From Argonema antarcticum A004/B2 (GTDB taxonomy: Bacteria; Cyanobacteriota; Cyanobacteriia; Cyanobacteriales; Aerosakkonemataceae), in assembly GCF_023333585.1 (NCBI RefSeq), contig NZ_JAIQZN010000009.1:1-64000 (forward strand): DNA of 64,000 nucleotides. The letters are read 5' to 3'. Under the pieces are notes generated by a model. That model ran no database searches. It saw only the letters and a program-made list of their open reading frames with translations, and was not told the origin of the DNA. Positions 53,165 to 61,960 of the stretch are shown here, piece by piece. The position numbers were made by a program, and so were the translations under genes. The number at the start of each line of letters is the position of its first letter. The first letter of the stretch is position 1.

Positions 53165-53839
53165 ATGAAAATTACTAGCAATCTAAATGCAGCGGAAACG
53201 CCAAACGCTAGCAACCTAACTGAGGAGGCGTCATCCTCGCTGACATCGGAACAGTATAAGCGAAAAATGCAGCGGCGCAAGGAAGTGCAGTCAGAACGTC
53301 TAGCGGAACGAACAAAAGAGAAAGGCTTAATAATTGTTCACACTGGGAACGGTAAGGGGAAAACTACTGCTGCTTTGGGTATGGTGTTGCGATCGCTAGG
53401 TCACGGCTATCGGGTGGCGATCGTACAATTTATCAAAGGAGCCTGGGAACCTGCCGAAAAAGCTGCCTTCGGTCGCTGGGACGACCTGCTAGAATTTCAT
53501 GCTATGGGAGAAGGCTTCACCTGGGAAACTCAAGACAAAGAGCGAGATATCCAGAAAGCGCAGCTCGCTTGGGATAAGGCATTAACTTTTATCCGCAACC
53601 ATGAGTATAAACTGGTGCTTCTTGACGAAATTAATGTCGCCTTGAAGTTGGGATACTTGAGTGTCGAGGAAGTTGTAGCAGGACTGGAGCAAAAGCCAGA
53701 TCGGACTCATGTTATTCTTACCGGCAGAGGCGCACCAGCAGGTCTAATCGAAAGAGCGGACTTGGTAACTGAAATGACACTCATCAAGCATCCATTTCGC
53801 GAACAAGCCGTTAAGGCTCAAGCGGGAATCGAGTATTAA
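53165..53839 (+). CDS. cobO: Cob(I)yrinic acid a,c-diamide adenosyltransferase
   Basis: A 224-residue CobO/BtuR-type enzyme. It transfers the adenosyl group of ATP to cob(I)alamin-type corrinoids. Its P-loop is HTGNGKGKTTAALGMVLRSLGHG, followed by VAIVQFIKGAWEPAEKAAF, the acceptor region FTWETQDKERDIQKAQLAW, and LVLLDEINVALKLGYL and VILTGRGAPAGLIERADLVTEM. The N-terminal 45 residues, including KRKMQRRKEVQSERL, are typical. A TTG at 53162 directly precedes the ATG. No cobalamin riboswitch is seen upstream. Confidence 0.93.
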   Translation: MKITSNLNAAETPNASNLTEEASSSLTSEQYKRKMQRRKEVQSERLAERTKEKGLIIVHTGNGKGKTTAALGMVLRSLGHGYRVAIVQFIKGAWEPAEKAAFGRWDDLLEFHAMGEGFTWETQDKERDIQKAQLAWDKALTFIRNHEYKLVLLDEINVALKLGYLSVEEVVAGLEQKPDRTHVILTGRGAPAGLIERADLVTEMTLIKHPFREQAVKAQAGIEY

Positions 53840-53890
53840 TTTTAGATTTGAGATTTTAGATTCAATCCAAAATCCAAAATCTCAAATCTA

Positions 53891-54514
53891 TCAATAGTTA
53901 GCCTTACACATACTCAAAATGCGTTGGTCGTTCTCGCTAACTCTGGGAATCTGGTGATAGTTTTGCAGTTTTACGGATAAGGGAAAGGTAACTGCATCGA
54001 ATCTATTGCCGCTAGGAGGGGAAGTACTACCTACGGCTACGGGCTGAAACTCTTGCTTTGGATCGGGGCTAGATTCTGCTATTTCGCTGTCAGGGTTGGC
54101 TAAAGTCACGTTCAGCTGCCGCGCCCGGAGGGTGCCTTGAAAGCAACTAAACTCCGATCGAGGCATATATAAGGCACCGATCGCGCGATCGCCCCGCACC
54201 TCAAACACAATATATTCTTGACCGATCTGTTCTGGCTGTGCGGACTGACCGTATAGGTAAATACCATCAGAGATCTGTTTGACCGATCCTGTTGTTCTGG
54301 TGTTGGAACTGGCTACTTCTGGTAGAGATGCTGACTTAGCCTCAATCACTCGATTTTGATGGGATGTGGCGGCATCCCCCGAAACGCTAGTCTGTATTGC
54401 GTTAGCGTTCCCACTGGAGATCCCCACCATCAGCATCAACCCAGCTAGCGGGATTTGCAAATAATTAGGCCGTTTATTGCAGTGGAAAAAGGAATGAACT
54501 ATAGTGTTTAACAT
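53891..54514 (-). CDS. Exported protein of unknown function
   Basis: A 207-residue protein with a signal peptide (hydrophobic 19-36, LQIPLAGLMLMVGISSGNANA). The mature part has a conserved-looking core ISDGIYLYGQSAQPEQIGQEYIVFEVRGDRAIGALYMP, a mid-Cys (SEFSCF) and a C-terminal Cys (ILSMCKANY), possibly forming a disulfide. The form is that of cyanobacterial periplasmic proteins. Function unknown. Confidence 0.75.
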   Translation of the reverse strand: MLNTIVHSFFHCNKRPNYLQIPLAGLMLMVGISSGNANAIQTSVSGDAATSHQNRVIEAKSASLPEVASSNTRTTGSVKQISDGIYLYGQSAQPEQIGQEYIVFEVRGDRAIGALYMPRSEFSCFQGTLRARQLNVTLANPDSEIAESSPDPKQEFQPVAVGSTSPPSGNRFDAVTFPLSVKLQNYHQIPRVSENDQRILSMCKANY

Positions 54515-54843
54515 TGCTGATTTCCCCTGATGTATTTAAATTGAAACTGAAATATTATTTAATTCCAACTTAGCCCAAACTCTGGCGTTCTGAGTTCCCT
54601 CAACTGGCAGACTTTCTCTATTCCCAGAGATGGCTTTGTGGATTTGGGTTACCAAAATTTTTTCTGGCTGATTGAGGGTTGACAATTGACCCCCATATTT
54701 CCCCCGATCTACCTTTACAGGCTTAGTTTTTATACGCAAATTCTTCACACTTCTCACAGTCACACTCTCACCTCTTGACTGTTAAGTGGATTCACTTACG
54801 AAAGTAAAGATTTCCAATTCAGTTACAAATCTTTACAAAAAAG

Positions 54844-55003
54844 TCAGTGGTCAGTGGTCAGTGGTCAGTGGTCAGTTGTCATTGGTCAGTTGTCAGTTGT
54901 CAGTGGTCAGTGGTCAGTTGTCAGTTGTCAGTTGTCAGTTGTCAGTTGTCAGTTGTCATTGGTCAGTTGTCATTGGTCAGTTGTCATTGGTCATTGGTCA
55001 TTC
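54844..55003. repeat. Tandem GTCAGTTGTCAGTGG array
   Basis: About 160 bases of heptad units GTCAGTT/GTCAGTG/GTCATTG repeated roughly 23 times. It is followed by CTCCCCCACTCTCCCACTCC, then GACTTTTGAATGAGTGACTT and CTAGCCCCTAGCCC. Translated open frames in it (QLSVVSGQLSVVS) are artefacts of the repeat. Such arrays are variable-length minisatellites in cyanobacteria. Confidence 0.85.
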
Positions 55004-55161
55004 TCCCCCACTCTCCCACTCCCCCACTCCCCCACTCTTCCCCTTTTGACTTTTGAATGAGTGACTTTTGACTTTTCTAGCCCCTAGCCCTTTGATAAAA
55101 AAATTCGGAACGGGTAGCAAAGAATTGCCGCCCGTCCCGCGAGGTATTATTTAATTGAGGC

Positions 55162-56145
55162 TCAACTGGCGAGGTATTCCCGGACATTGGCTCGGTGACG
55201 GCGCAGTTGATCCAGAGCTTGACGTTCTAATTGGCGCACGCGCTCACGGCTGAGATTGAGCTGTTCACCCACTTTGGCGAGGGAAAGTGCGTTACCGTCC
55301 TGTAGACCAAAACGGAGGGTGAGAACTTGGCGCTGCTGAGGTGTAAGTTGCTCCAAGAGGTCATCGAGGTCTTGACGCAGTGACTCTTGGGTGATGTAAT
55401 GCTCTGGAGACGGGCCATCATCTTCCAGCAGATCGGAGAGTTCTGTGTCCTGATTATCCCCGACTCGTACATCCAGAGAAACTGGCTGGCGAGCGATCGT
55501 CAGGTACTCGCGGATCTGGGCTGGTTCTAGTTCCAGGGACTCGGCAATTTCAGCTGGCGTAGCGCTGCGACCGAGTTGCTGGGCGAGTTCCCGTTGCACT
55601 TTCTTAATTTTGTTGAGCTTTTCGGTGATGTGGATGGGTAGCCGAATCGCACGACCTTGCTGAGCGATCGCACGGGTGATCGCTTGACGAATCCACCAGT
55701 AGGCGTAGGTGGAAAACTTGTAACCCCGCATTGGGTCAAATTTCTCCACACCGCGCTCTAAACCCAGGGTGCCTTCTTGGATCAAGTCTAAGAATTCCAG
55801 ATTGCGCTTCTGGTACTTCTTAGCGATCGCCACTACTAGGCGCAGGTTGGCCTCGATCATCTTCTGCTTAGCTCGCTGTCCCCGGCGCAGCGCTTCGGAG
55901 AGAGCTTCTTCGCTCATGCTGACGCCAAGGGCAAACTCTGTTTGAGTCGGTTCGCGCTTCAGACTGGTTGCCAAGGCATCCTTCGCTTCCAGCAGGGTCA
56001 TCATTTGCTGCACCTGCTTCCCAAAAACGATTTCTTGCTCGCGGGTGAGCAGGGGCACTCGTCCAATCTCACGCAGATAGGTACGAACCATATCCGCTGT
56101 GAACTTGGCATTGGTATTATTGGTTTGGGTAGTAACAGTCGGCAT
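55162..56145 (-). CDS. Group 2 RNA polymerase sigma factor
   Basis: A 327-residue sigma-70 family protein without the long region 1.1 of the primary factor. Region 1.2 is TADMVRTYLREIGRVPLLTREQE, region 2 NLRLVVAIAKKYQKRNLEFLDLIQEG and FSTYAYWWIRQAITRAI, region 3 RLPIHITEKLNKIKK, and region 4 LTPQQRQVLTLRFGL and SRERVRQLERQALDQLR. Cyanobacteria use several such factors for stress and nitrogen responses. The paralog (SigB, C, D or E) cannot be settled by eye. More than 1 kb of non-coding DNA lies upstream. Confidence 0.93.
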   Translation of the reverse strand: MPTVTTQTNNTNAKFTADMVRTYLREIGRVPLLTREQEIVFGKQVQQMMTLLEAKDALATSLKREPTQTEFALGVSMSEEALSEALRRGQRAKQKMIEANLRLVVAIAKKYQKRNLEFLDLIQEGTLGLERGVEKFDPMRGYKFSTYAYWWIRQAITRAIAQQGRAIRLPIHITEKLNKIKKVQRELAQQLGRSATPAEIAESLELEPAQIREYLTIARQPVSLDVRVGDNQDTELSDLLEDDGPSPEHYITQESLRQDLDDLLEQLTPQQRQVLTLRFGLQDGNALSLAKVGEQLNLSRERVRQLERQALDQLRRHRANVREYLAS

Positions 56146-56402
56146 GGCGCGTGGTAACTATGTAGACAAACAACGAACTGGTGACTGGAGCGAAAGGTCA
56201 GCGGAACCAGGAAACTTTCAATTCTAACAAAAGCTTAGCTGAACCATCTGGAAGAAATCCTCTTGCCATAGGTGTATAGCCTGCTTTTTAATCGCCAATC
56301 TTAACAACTTGAAGTCGGTATGAGTTTATTTATCTTCATTGTAGTACAGAAACGGTATGAAAAAACCGATTTCTTTGGCAAGATGGGGATGAGAGGGACG
56401 CT

Positions 56403-56432
56403 TTGGTGAGTGGCATTTCAATTAGCTATAAT
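56403..56432 (+). promoter_or_regulatory. Sigma-70-type promoter candidate for a small RNA
   Basis: TTGGTG at 56403-56408 and TATAAT at 56427-56432 are separated by 18 bases. The -10 is a perfect consensus. The expected start is around 56439. No reading frame follows, so it would drive the candidate RNA at 56439-56620. Confidence 0.45.
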
Positions 56433-56438
56433 TGCTCT

Positions 56439-56620
56439 GGATGCAAGCGAAAAAAGCTATCAAAGATACCGTAGCCGAAAGATTCCACCCGTGAAGTAGC
56501 AAGGTTATACTGGGTAAGTGTAAGCGAGTGCGAACTGCTAGCCTGTGCATGAGTACCCTGCTTAATAGGGAAACTAACGCTTGGAAAGACGATCGCATTT
56601 TTTCTCCCTTAAGAGAGATA
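56439..56620 (+). ncRNA. Candidate small RNA upstream of the sigma factor gene
   Basis: Starts about 7 bases after the TATAAT box. CAAGCG (56444-56449) can pair with CGCTTG (56578-56583), enclosing about 130 bases. An inner hairpin AGT-CCCT/AGGG-ACT surrounds GCTTAAT at about 56552-56575. A T run (GCATTTTTTCTCCC) follows at 56595. Length near 180 is in the range of 6S-type RNA, but I cannot confirm that family. The gap 56146-57212 holds this, and repeats from 56841 on; no gene is seen. Confidence 0.35.
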
Positions 56621-56840
56621 ATGGCAGAGGATGAAATGTTTATTCGCTGGCATAGCTGGGCAACCTCAAAGAAGTGAACTACTTAAACCAAGAACCCGAT
56701 CTGCTTTAGCATTGGCAATAATAAACGTTTAGACGGGGAGCGAGGGTCAAAGGTTCACTGCTATATTTAATATTCCCCAGATTTGCTCAAAAATTGCGCT
56801 GCGATTAGAAATCTTTTGTTTTTGATGGCACAAGGGATGA

Positions 56841-56970
56841 TATAGCTAGGGACTAGGGTCTAGGGGCTAGGGACTAGGGAAGAGGGAAGAGGAAAAAGCT
56901 TGACGAAGTAAGGGATTATGGACTAAAGGTAACAGTTGGAGTTGCCTTAATCGCCCTAAAGTTGCTATAT
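56841..56970. repeat. Composite TATAGC repeat copy
   Basis: Starts TATAGCTAGGGACTAGGG, with GAAGAGGGAAGAGG, GTAAGGGATTATGGACT and AACAGTTGGAGTTGCCTTAA, and ends AAGTTGCTATAT. Near-identical in layout to 37923-38059. Confidence 0.75.
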
Positions 56971-57067
56971 CTAGTCCTATTTATAAGTATGGGCTAATCA
57001 TCCCCTGACTGAAAAGCCCCAAGCGTATGAAATAACCGAACTTTTTGGGCGTAGTTTTCCACACAGG

Positions 57068-57189
57068 TGCAAAAGTCAAAAGTCAAAAGTCAAAAGTCAA
57101 AAGAAAACAGGGACTAGGGACTAGGGGCTAGGGGAAGAAGGGTTTGGTGGAATTAAGAACGTCCTAACCGCCTTGGTGGTTGCTATACT
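57068..57189. repeat. Composite repeat with AAAAGTC tandem units
   Basis: Four AAAAGTC units, then GAAAACAGGGACTAGGGACT, GGGGCTAGGGG, and GGAATTAAGAACGTCCTAACC, ending GGTGGTTGCTATA. The right half matches the 30222-30330 copy; the left TATAGC end is missing. It ends 24 bases before the HerA gene stop. Confidence 0.7.
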
Positions 57190-57212
57190 TAGAGTAAGTG
57201 ACAAAAGCAGCA

Positions 57213-58946
57213 CTAAAAGCCTAGATCGGCTTTAGCGGCTTCAGCAGCTGCGAAAACTTCTCCATCAGACCTTTCTTCCCAGCAGGTATCGCCAATTTCT
57301 CGGTAGAAGGTTTCGTCGTAGGGACGGGTACGTATGACTACCGGCATGGGGACGGCGTGGCCCAAAATCAAAGCTTGTTGCTTAGAATCGAGCTTAGCCA
57401 GAACGGATCGGAGGCTACCACCACCGGAGACGCCAGTAAAAATGGCATCGATGTCCTTTTCGTCGTTGAGTAAGGCGGTGATGCGCGTGCCGATTTGGGA
57501 CATAACTTCGTTATCGATTCCAGAGGGACGCTGATCCACGATCAAAAGCGTAACGAAGTACTTCCGCATTTCACGAGCTATTATACCAAAAATTGTACTT
57601 TGCACAATGCTCGGATCGAGAAATCTATGAGCTTCTTCGATCGTGATTACCAGCGGCTGGGGGCGATCGATCGGATTTTTGGTTTGCAAGAACAACTCTG
57701 CCTTGCGGACGTATTCTTTGTGAATGCGACGGGTGATGACGTTGGTCACCAGCATATAGGAGAGCATATCTGACTGGGAACCAAATTCCACCACGACGTG
57801 CTTACCTGCTTCCAGGGATTGCAAAATTTGACTGACGTAATTGCGGGGACAGGTCGATCGCATATATTTAAGGTTTTCCAGACGCAGGAGTTTGCGCTGC
57901 AAAGCCATAATCGAACCGATATGACCTTTCTTCTCCTCGCAAAACATCTTGATATCTTCGTTATTCATATTGAGCAACTGAAGAATCCAAGCGTTGCCAA
58001 ACTCGCCGCGAAGGATGTTAGCGTTGTCTAGGCTGGCTTCGGAAAGACCTAATTCTTGTCCTACCAACTTAATATCTTCTACTTCAATTTGGTCGTAAGC
58101 CAGGTAAAGTTCTTGGGCGTCGCGCACACCCCGCCGCGTGGTGGATTGGGGGTCGAGGGTGTACATTTGCACTTGTCCTGGAAACAGCTGGCGCAAACCT
58201 TTGACAGTGTTGTAGTTTTTGCCTTCGGAAACAGCTTCCCAGCCATATTCCGAGTGCATATCAAAAATTAGGTTAACTGCTGCTTGCCTGCGGATGATAC
58301 CAGATAACAGTACTCTGGTGAGAAAAGATTTGCCAGTTCCAGATTTGCCAAATACGCCGTTGCTGCGTTCCACAAATCTGTCTAAATCGATACAGACGGG
58401 AACGTCCATATCCAAGGGTTGACCGATCGCAAAGTTGCGTCGATGGGGGTCATCTTCCCAACCGAAGACAGTGCGAAAATCTCGTTCCGTGGCGTCATAT
58501 ACTTGGCTGAAATGGCTGGGAATAGTTTTGACTGGACGCAATTCTAATTCTTCGCTGCTTTGGGCCTGAAAGGATGCCAGTACTGCCTGACCCTCCGATG
58601 GTAGCTTAGGGGTTTTCCCGTTGGAAATATATAAGCCGGGTGGTTCTGGTGTCGGAGTAAACATCAACATCGGAGCGAGTTCGATCGTCCCGTAAGTACC
58701 GCTTCCCGCCAGGACTTCGCGCAGGAAATCGTCCTCAGCTGCTGGTGGATTGGCGATAATCCGAGGGCTGGATGTGCCTAATTCTACATCGGTTAACAGG
58801 CAGAAAAAACGCGATCGCACCCCCTGCACCACCAAAAACTTGCCCACGCGCATATCTTCTACCGAAATATCCGGGTGCAGTCGTACTTGCAACCCTTCGC
58901 TGAGGGAACCTTCAATTACTGAACCTAATGGTTTACTTAAATCCAT
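57213..58946 (-). CDS. HerA-like hexameric ATPase/DNA translocase
   Basis: A 577-residue HerA/DUF87 ATPase. An N-terminal HAS-barrel-like domain (about 1-150) is followed by a RecA-type core with Walker A GVFGKSGTGKSFLTRVLLSG near residue 200 and Walker B PLVITIEEAHRFLDP near 436. Further motifs are LLIVDQRPSGIDNEVMSQIGT (sensor region) and VSGGGSLRSVLAKLDSKQQAL. HerA normally works with the NurA nuclease in DNA end processing, but no nurA lies within the window. It is well conserved as a stand-alone gene in cyanobacteria. Confidence 0.88.
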   Translation of the reverse strand: MDLSKPLGSVIEGSLSEGLQVRLHPDISVEDMRVGKFLVVQGVRSRFFCLLTDVELGTSSPRIIANPPAAEDDFLREVLAGSGTYGTIELAPMLMFTPTPEPPGLYISNGKTPKLPSEGQAVLASFQAQSSEELELRPVKTIPSHFSQVYDATERDFRTVFGWEDDPHRRNFAIGQPLDMDVPVCIDLDRFVERSNGVFGKSGTGKSFLTRVLLSGIIRRQAAVNLIFDMHSEYGWEAVSEGKNYNTVKGLRQLFPGQVQMYTLDPQSTTRRGVRDAQELYLAYDQIEVEDIKLVGQELGLSEASLDNANILRGEFGNAWILQLLNMNNEDIKMFCEEKKGHIGSIMALQRKLLRLENLKYMRSTCPRNYVSQILQSLEAGKHVVVEFGSQSDMLSYMLVTNVITRRIHKEYVRKAELFLQTKNPIDRPQPLVITIEEAHRFLDPSIVQSTIFGIIAREMRKYFVTLLIVDQRPSGIDNEVMSQIGTRITALLNDEKDIDAIFTGVSGGGSLRSVLAKLDSKQQALILGHAVPMPVVIRTRPYDETFYREIGDTCWEERSDGEVFAAAEAAKADLGF

Positions 58947-59068
58947 GTGGAGTTCATCGGGGAATTGCTAATGCTTAAAAGCCTATCCGAAAAATCAGAT
59001 TTTATGTGCATACCTGATGATAAAAATATTAGCAATTAGCTCTTAGATATTAACGCAAGTTCCTAATT

Positions 59069-59251
59069 ATATCATGTCCGGTGGCATCGGTTGCCTAAAA
59101 AAATCCCCTCTTATCTGTGTTCATCTGTGTTCATCTGTCTACCCTACGGGAAGGCGAAGCGCCTACATCTGTGGTAAAAATTGAACCACCGATGACAACA
59201 AAAAATTTGACGATATCACTCTTACACTAACAATGCTACCGGACATGATAT
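59069..59251. mobile_element. MITE-like element, second intact copy with nested repeat
   Basis: Terminal repeats ATATCATGTCCGGTGGCATC (left) and the complement of AATGCTACCGGACATGATAT (right). The interior has TCTGTGTTCATCTGTGTTC and CATCTGTGGTAAAAATT in the opposite sense to the 33047 copy. A GGGAAGGCGAAGCGCCTAC repeat is inserted inside (about 59148-59166). The gap 58947-59360 contains this and the palindrome at 59286. Confidence 0.7.
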
Positions 59252-59285
59252 TACTTGCATTCGCTCTTGTTTGGAATGGGTAATG

Positions 59286-59327
59286 GGTACGTAGTTGCGC
59301 TAAAGCGCTTTAGCGCAACTACGTACC
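59286..59327. repeat. 42-bp perfect palindrome
   Basis: GGTACGTAGTTGCGCTAAAG-CG then the exact complement. The right half is echoed at about 21468-21491 (GCGCTAAAGCGCAACAACGT). It lies 34 bases downstream of the GST gene (minus strand) and could end its transcript; it has no T tract. Confidence 0.8.
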
Positions 59328-59360
59328 TAAGCTGCTACGCAATTTGCGCTATTAGCGAGA

Positions 59361-60155
59361 CTAATCTATTTCGATCGAAGTGGGAGCTTTGGGATTGGTG
59401 GTTGTGGTTGGTGTAGGTTGTTTGCGATATTGGGCGTAGAGACGATCGCGCCAGTTAAAAAACGTCTCGTATGCGGCGCTATCAGCCAATCCTGGGACTC
59501 CTTTACCTTTTAAGTTTTCTGGAATTTCCAGATAGGGGCCTTCGGGGAATTTGATGTACATACTCAAACCAGCGACGGCAAAATCTGCCAACGTAGGGTA
59601 ATCTGCCACCAAATAGGGCCGATCCAGCAGTATAAGGCTGAGGGCTTCCAGGTCTTGTTTGAGGTCTTCTTGTGCTGATTTTACAACATCCGGGCCGAAG
59701 CCTATGCCCGAACCCAGCAGATTGAGAAAGTCACCTGGCACTGCCCCCACCAGCAGTTTAACAAAATCGGGCGTTGTTGAGGGCAAAACGGAAGTGCGGA
59801 AGGTCTGACTTTGGCTAAGACCTCCAAACAACGCTTTACGAGCTTTAAGCCCGATCGACTCATCGGCCCACTCTTCTATTAATAAGCACAGTCCTCGCTG
59901 TTCGGGATTTACGGGAATAATGGGCCGTTCTGGGTATTTGCGATCGAGGTATTTTGCGATCGCCGTCGAATCTGCCACAATCTCCTGACCGTCTTTCAGC
60001 ACTGGCACCTGTCGCTGACCGGACATTTTGTAAAGTTCTAATTGTCCAATTCCTGGCGTCACCTCTATTTTACGGTACGCCAGCCCTTTATAATCCAAGA
60101 TCAGCCGCACTTTCTCAGCGTAGTGGGACATTTCAAACTGGTATAACTCCAGCAT
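59361..60155 (-). CDS. Glutathione S-transferase-family protein
   Basis: About 264 residues. N-terminal thioredoxin-like domain MLELYQFEMSHYAEKVRLIL, YRKIEVTPG, GQRQVPVLKDGQEIVADSTAIAKYLD, with VPVL and the Asp-Ser pair for glutathione. The C-terminal helical domain includes LSLILLDRPYLVADYPTLADFAVAGL (N-capping motif). A Pro/Thr-rich tail ends the protein. The frame opens at 60197, but AAGGAG lies 6 bases before the ATG at 60155. It is an intact paralog-type GST, unlike the broken one at 26 kb. Confidence 0.9.
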   Translation of the reverse strand: MLELYQFEMSHYAEKVRLILDYKGLAYRKIEVTPGIGQLELYKMSGQRQVPVLKDGQEIVADSTAIAKYLDRKYPERPIIPVNPEQRGLCLLIEEWADESIGLKARKALFGGLSQSQTFRTSVLPSTTPDFVKLLVGAVPGDFLNLLGSGIGFGPDVVKSAQEDLKQDLEALSLILLDRPYLVADYPTLADFAVAGLSMYIKFPEGPYLEIPENLKGKGVPGLADSAAYETFFNWRDRLYAQYRKQPTPTTTTNPKAPTSIEID

Positions 60156-60303
60156 TTTTTCTCCTTGCTGCTTGTTTGGATAACGTTTCTGGCTCATTCT
60201 TAAAGAGTTTAGTCTACTTTAGTCATTTCTTATTTGTCAAAATTTATTTTATTTTAAATTAACCAATATCCACCCTGACTAATGACCAATAACTAAATTA
60301 CAT

Positions 60304-60335
60304 AAAAAGCCCCCTACTTTGTGTGGGGGGTTTTT
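60304..60335 (-). terminator. Rho-independent terminator of the YeaQ-like gene
   Basis: On the minus strand AAAAACCCCCC-ACACAAAG-TAGGGGGCTTTTT: a 5-6 bp GC stem extended by A/T pairs, followed by a T run. It lies 34 bases beyond the stop of the gene at 60369. Confidence 0.85.
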
Positions 60336-60368
60336 GATACCGTGTTGAAGGGAACAGATATTTGACTA

Positions 60369-60638
60369 TTATGCACTTTGACGAGTTAATAAACCCCACA
60401 GGAAAATCAGAACCATAGCGCCGATGACAGCGAAAGCAATACTCGGAATTGACAGCGCTCCGTAGGCGGCTCCGCCACTTGTCCCCAAAAACAAATTGCC
60501 CAACCAGCCACCAACCATCGCGCCCAAGATTCCCAAACCCATTGTGGCAAATATACCGCCACCTTGATTACCTGGATATATTGCTTTAGCAATTGCTCCA
60601 GCAATCAGACCTAAAATAACCCAAGCTAAAATTCCCAT
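60369..60638 (-). CDS. GlsB/YeaQ/YmgE-family stress membrane protein
   Basis: An 89-residue membrane protein of the transglycosylase-associated family. It has three helices: MGILAWVILGLIAGAIAKAI, FATMGLGILGAMVGGWLGNL and IAFAVIGAMVLIFLWGLL, with the GGGIFAT and NLFLG motifs. Members are induced by stress; the biochemical role is unknown. Preceded by AAGGAGAAAACG and followed by a clear terminator, so it is a single-gene unit. Confidence 0.9.
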   Translation of the reverse strand: MGILAWVILGLIAGAIAKAIYPGNQGGGIFATMGLGILGAMVGGWLGNLFLGTSGGAAYGALSIPSIAFAVIGAMVLIFLWGLLTRQSA

Positions 60639-61219
60639 TTCGTTTTCTCCTTTGTTATTGACTATTTTTGCTTTGTTATCTATACGTTATCAAGCTAAAT
60701 CAAACGGCAACCTCTATCAGAGGGAATATCCATAGGGCATAGCTTTTCTGGCGATCGCTTACCTTTTTATAGGAGAATAGCATCTCTACCTTTTTATAGT
60801 TTCAAAATATATTTAGATTGCTGAAATATTTAGTGCTTCAAGTCGGGTCTGTTTCTACAGAGTCATCTATTTGATTAAGTATCCCAGTCGCCAAGGCGAT
60901 TAGGACAGTATGAAACGCTCAAAGCAAGATCGATCGGGACGGTGTTTGTACTAAAGCCGAAGCACGGCTTCCGTTGCACTTTGCTATAGAAAAACTTAGC
61001 AACCATTTCGAGGGGCTTTTCCGCGATCGCCTTTTCGGCTTTGAGTTGCACAAAGGACACCCCAGAAACCGGGTTTCTTTGTAGCCCACTCACCTAAAAA
61101 TGACTGTAAGTCCAAGCCTTTGGCATCACCCCATCGACAGATAAAATATATCTTGACAATCTTTAATAAATTAGCCCTAAGTCAAGAGCTACCGATCGAG
61201 TTAAATTTGGACGTAATTT
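60639..61219. other. Intergenic region without a credible gene
   Basis: About 580 bases. It holds the 5' region of the YeaQ-like gene, a GAAACCGGGTTTC unit at 61064-61079 and no conserved element I can name. A 72-codon frame (60875-61093) overlaps the repeat and has no protein-like features. Confidence 0.5.
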
Positions 61220-61798
61220 TTAACTTTTAATTAGTAATTCAACCCATTCTCTCCTTAAAATAGAGTACATTTTGAGGTCGTGATAGATGCCTTTGACAAA
61301 TAAGTGTTCCCGCAGGATGCCTTCAAATTTCATACCAACTTTTTCCATTACTTTGGCGGAAGGGATATTTTCAATTTTGCATCGGGCTTCAATACGATTT
61401 AGATCCATAGTACTAAATCCAAAGGCGATGACTGCGCGAACCGCTTCGGTCATATATCCTTTTCCCCAATATTTCCTAGACAGTGCATAGCCAATCTCAG
61501 CGCGATCGTCGTCAACAATCCAATTAACGAATCCGCAAGTTCCAATTAGCTTATTGTCTTCTCGATCTACGATTCCCCACGGTGCAATCTGATGGTTGTT
61601 GTAGTCTTTGATGACGGAGATGAGGAAATTTTTGCTCTCTTCTATTGATTCATGTACTGACCAGGTGGTGTACTTACAAACCAATGGGTCTGAGGCGTAA
61701 TCAAAAATATCTTTTTTATCATCTAACTGAAGTTTACGTAATAGGAGTCGATCGGTTTCTAAAATTGGTAGCTCGCTAAATATGTCTTCGATTTCCAC
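61220..61798 (-). CDS. GNAT acetyltransferase, RimJ/RimL type
   Basis: A 192-residue N-acetyltransferase: LETDRLLLRKLQLDDKKDIFDYASDPLV, GTCGFVNWIVDDDRAEIGYALSRKYWGKGYMTEAVRAVI (acetyl-CoA site, RKYWGKGY), then RIEARCKIENIPSAKVMEKVGMKFEGILRE. The pattern is of the ribosomal-protein/aminoglycoside-like branch. It starts with GTG. The substrate cannot be assigned. Single gene. Confidence 0.92.
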   Translation of the reverse strand: MEIEDIFSELPILETDRLLLRKLQLDDKKDIFDYASDPLVCKYTTWSVHESIEESKNFLISVIKDYNNHQIAPWGIVDREDNKLIGTCGFVNWIVDDDRAEIGYALSRKYWGKGYMTEAVRAVIAFGFSTMDLNRIEARCKIENIPSAKVMEKVGMKFEGILREHLFVKGIYHDLKMYSILRREWVELLIKS

Positions 61799-61960
61799 GG
61801 CTATTTTCCTTTGTTAAGGCTGTGTTTAAATTTTACCAGTCCGCCGTGCTTGCGATCGCACTTTGGAGAAAACATACGCTTCCACTTGTGCTACGCCAAA
61901 AATGAGGTAATGTAAAAATATACCTCTTCACGTAAAAATTATCCAAACGCCGCTAATTTT

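Noticed and set aside
53040-53165. Cobalamin riboswitch before cobO
   Set aside because: The 28-base gap and upstream gene leave no room and no B12-box text is seen.
54536-54763. 75-codon minus-strand frame before the tandem array
   Set aside because: Contains KILVTQIHK-type text that could be a decayed gene end, but there is no ribosome site or recognised pattern, so support is too weak.
54844-55003. Possible CRISPR array in the regular repeats
   Set aside because: Heptad units are directly adjacent with no unique spacers, and no cas gene is present; it is a minisatellite.
54786-55060. Several overlapping frames encoding QLSVVSGQLSV-like repeats
   Set aside because: They are translations of the GTCAGTT tandem array in three frames, not genes.
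60875-61093. 72-codon minus-strand frame
   Set aside because: It begins in a GAAACCGGGTTTC repeat and shows no conserved pattern.
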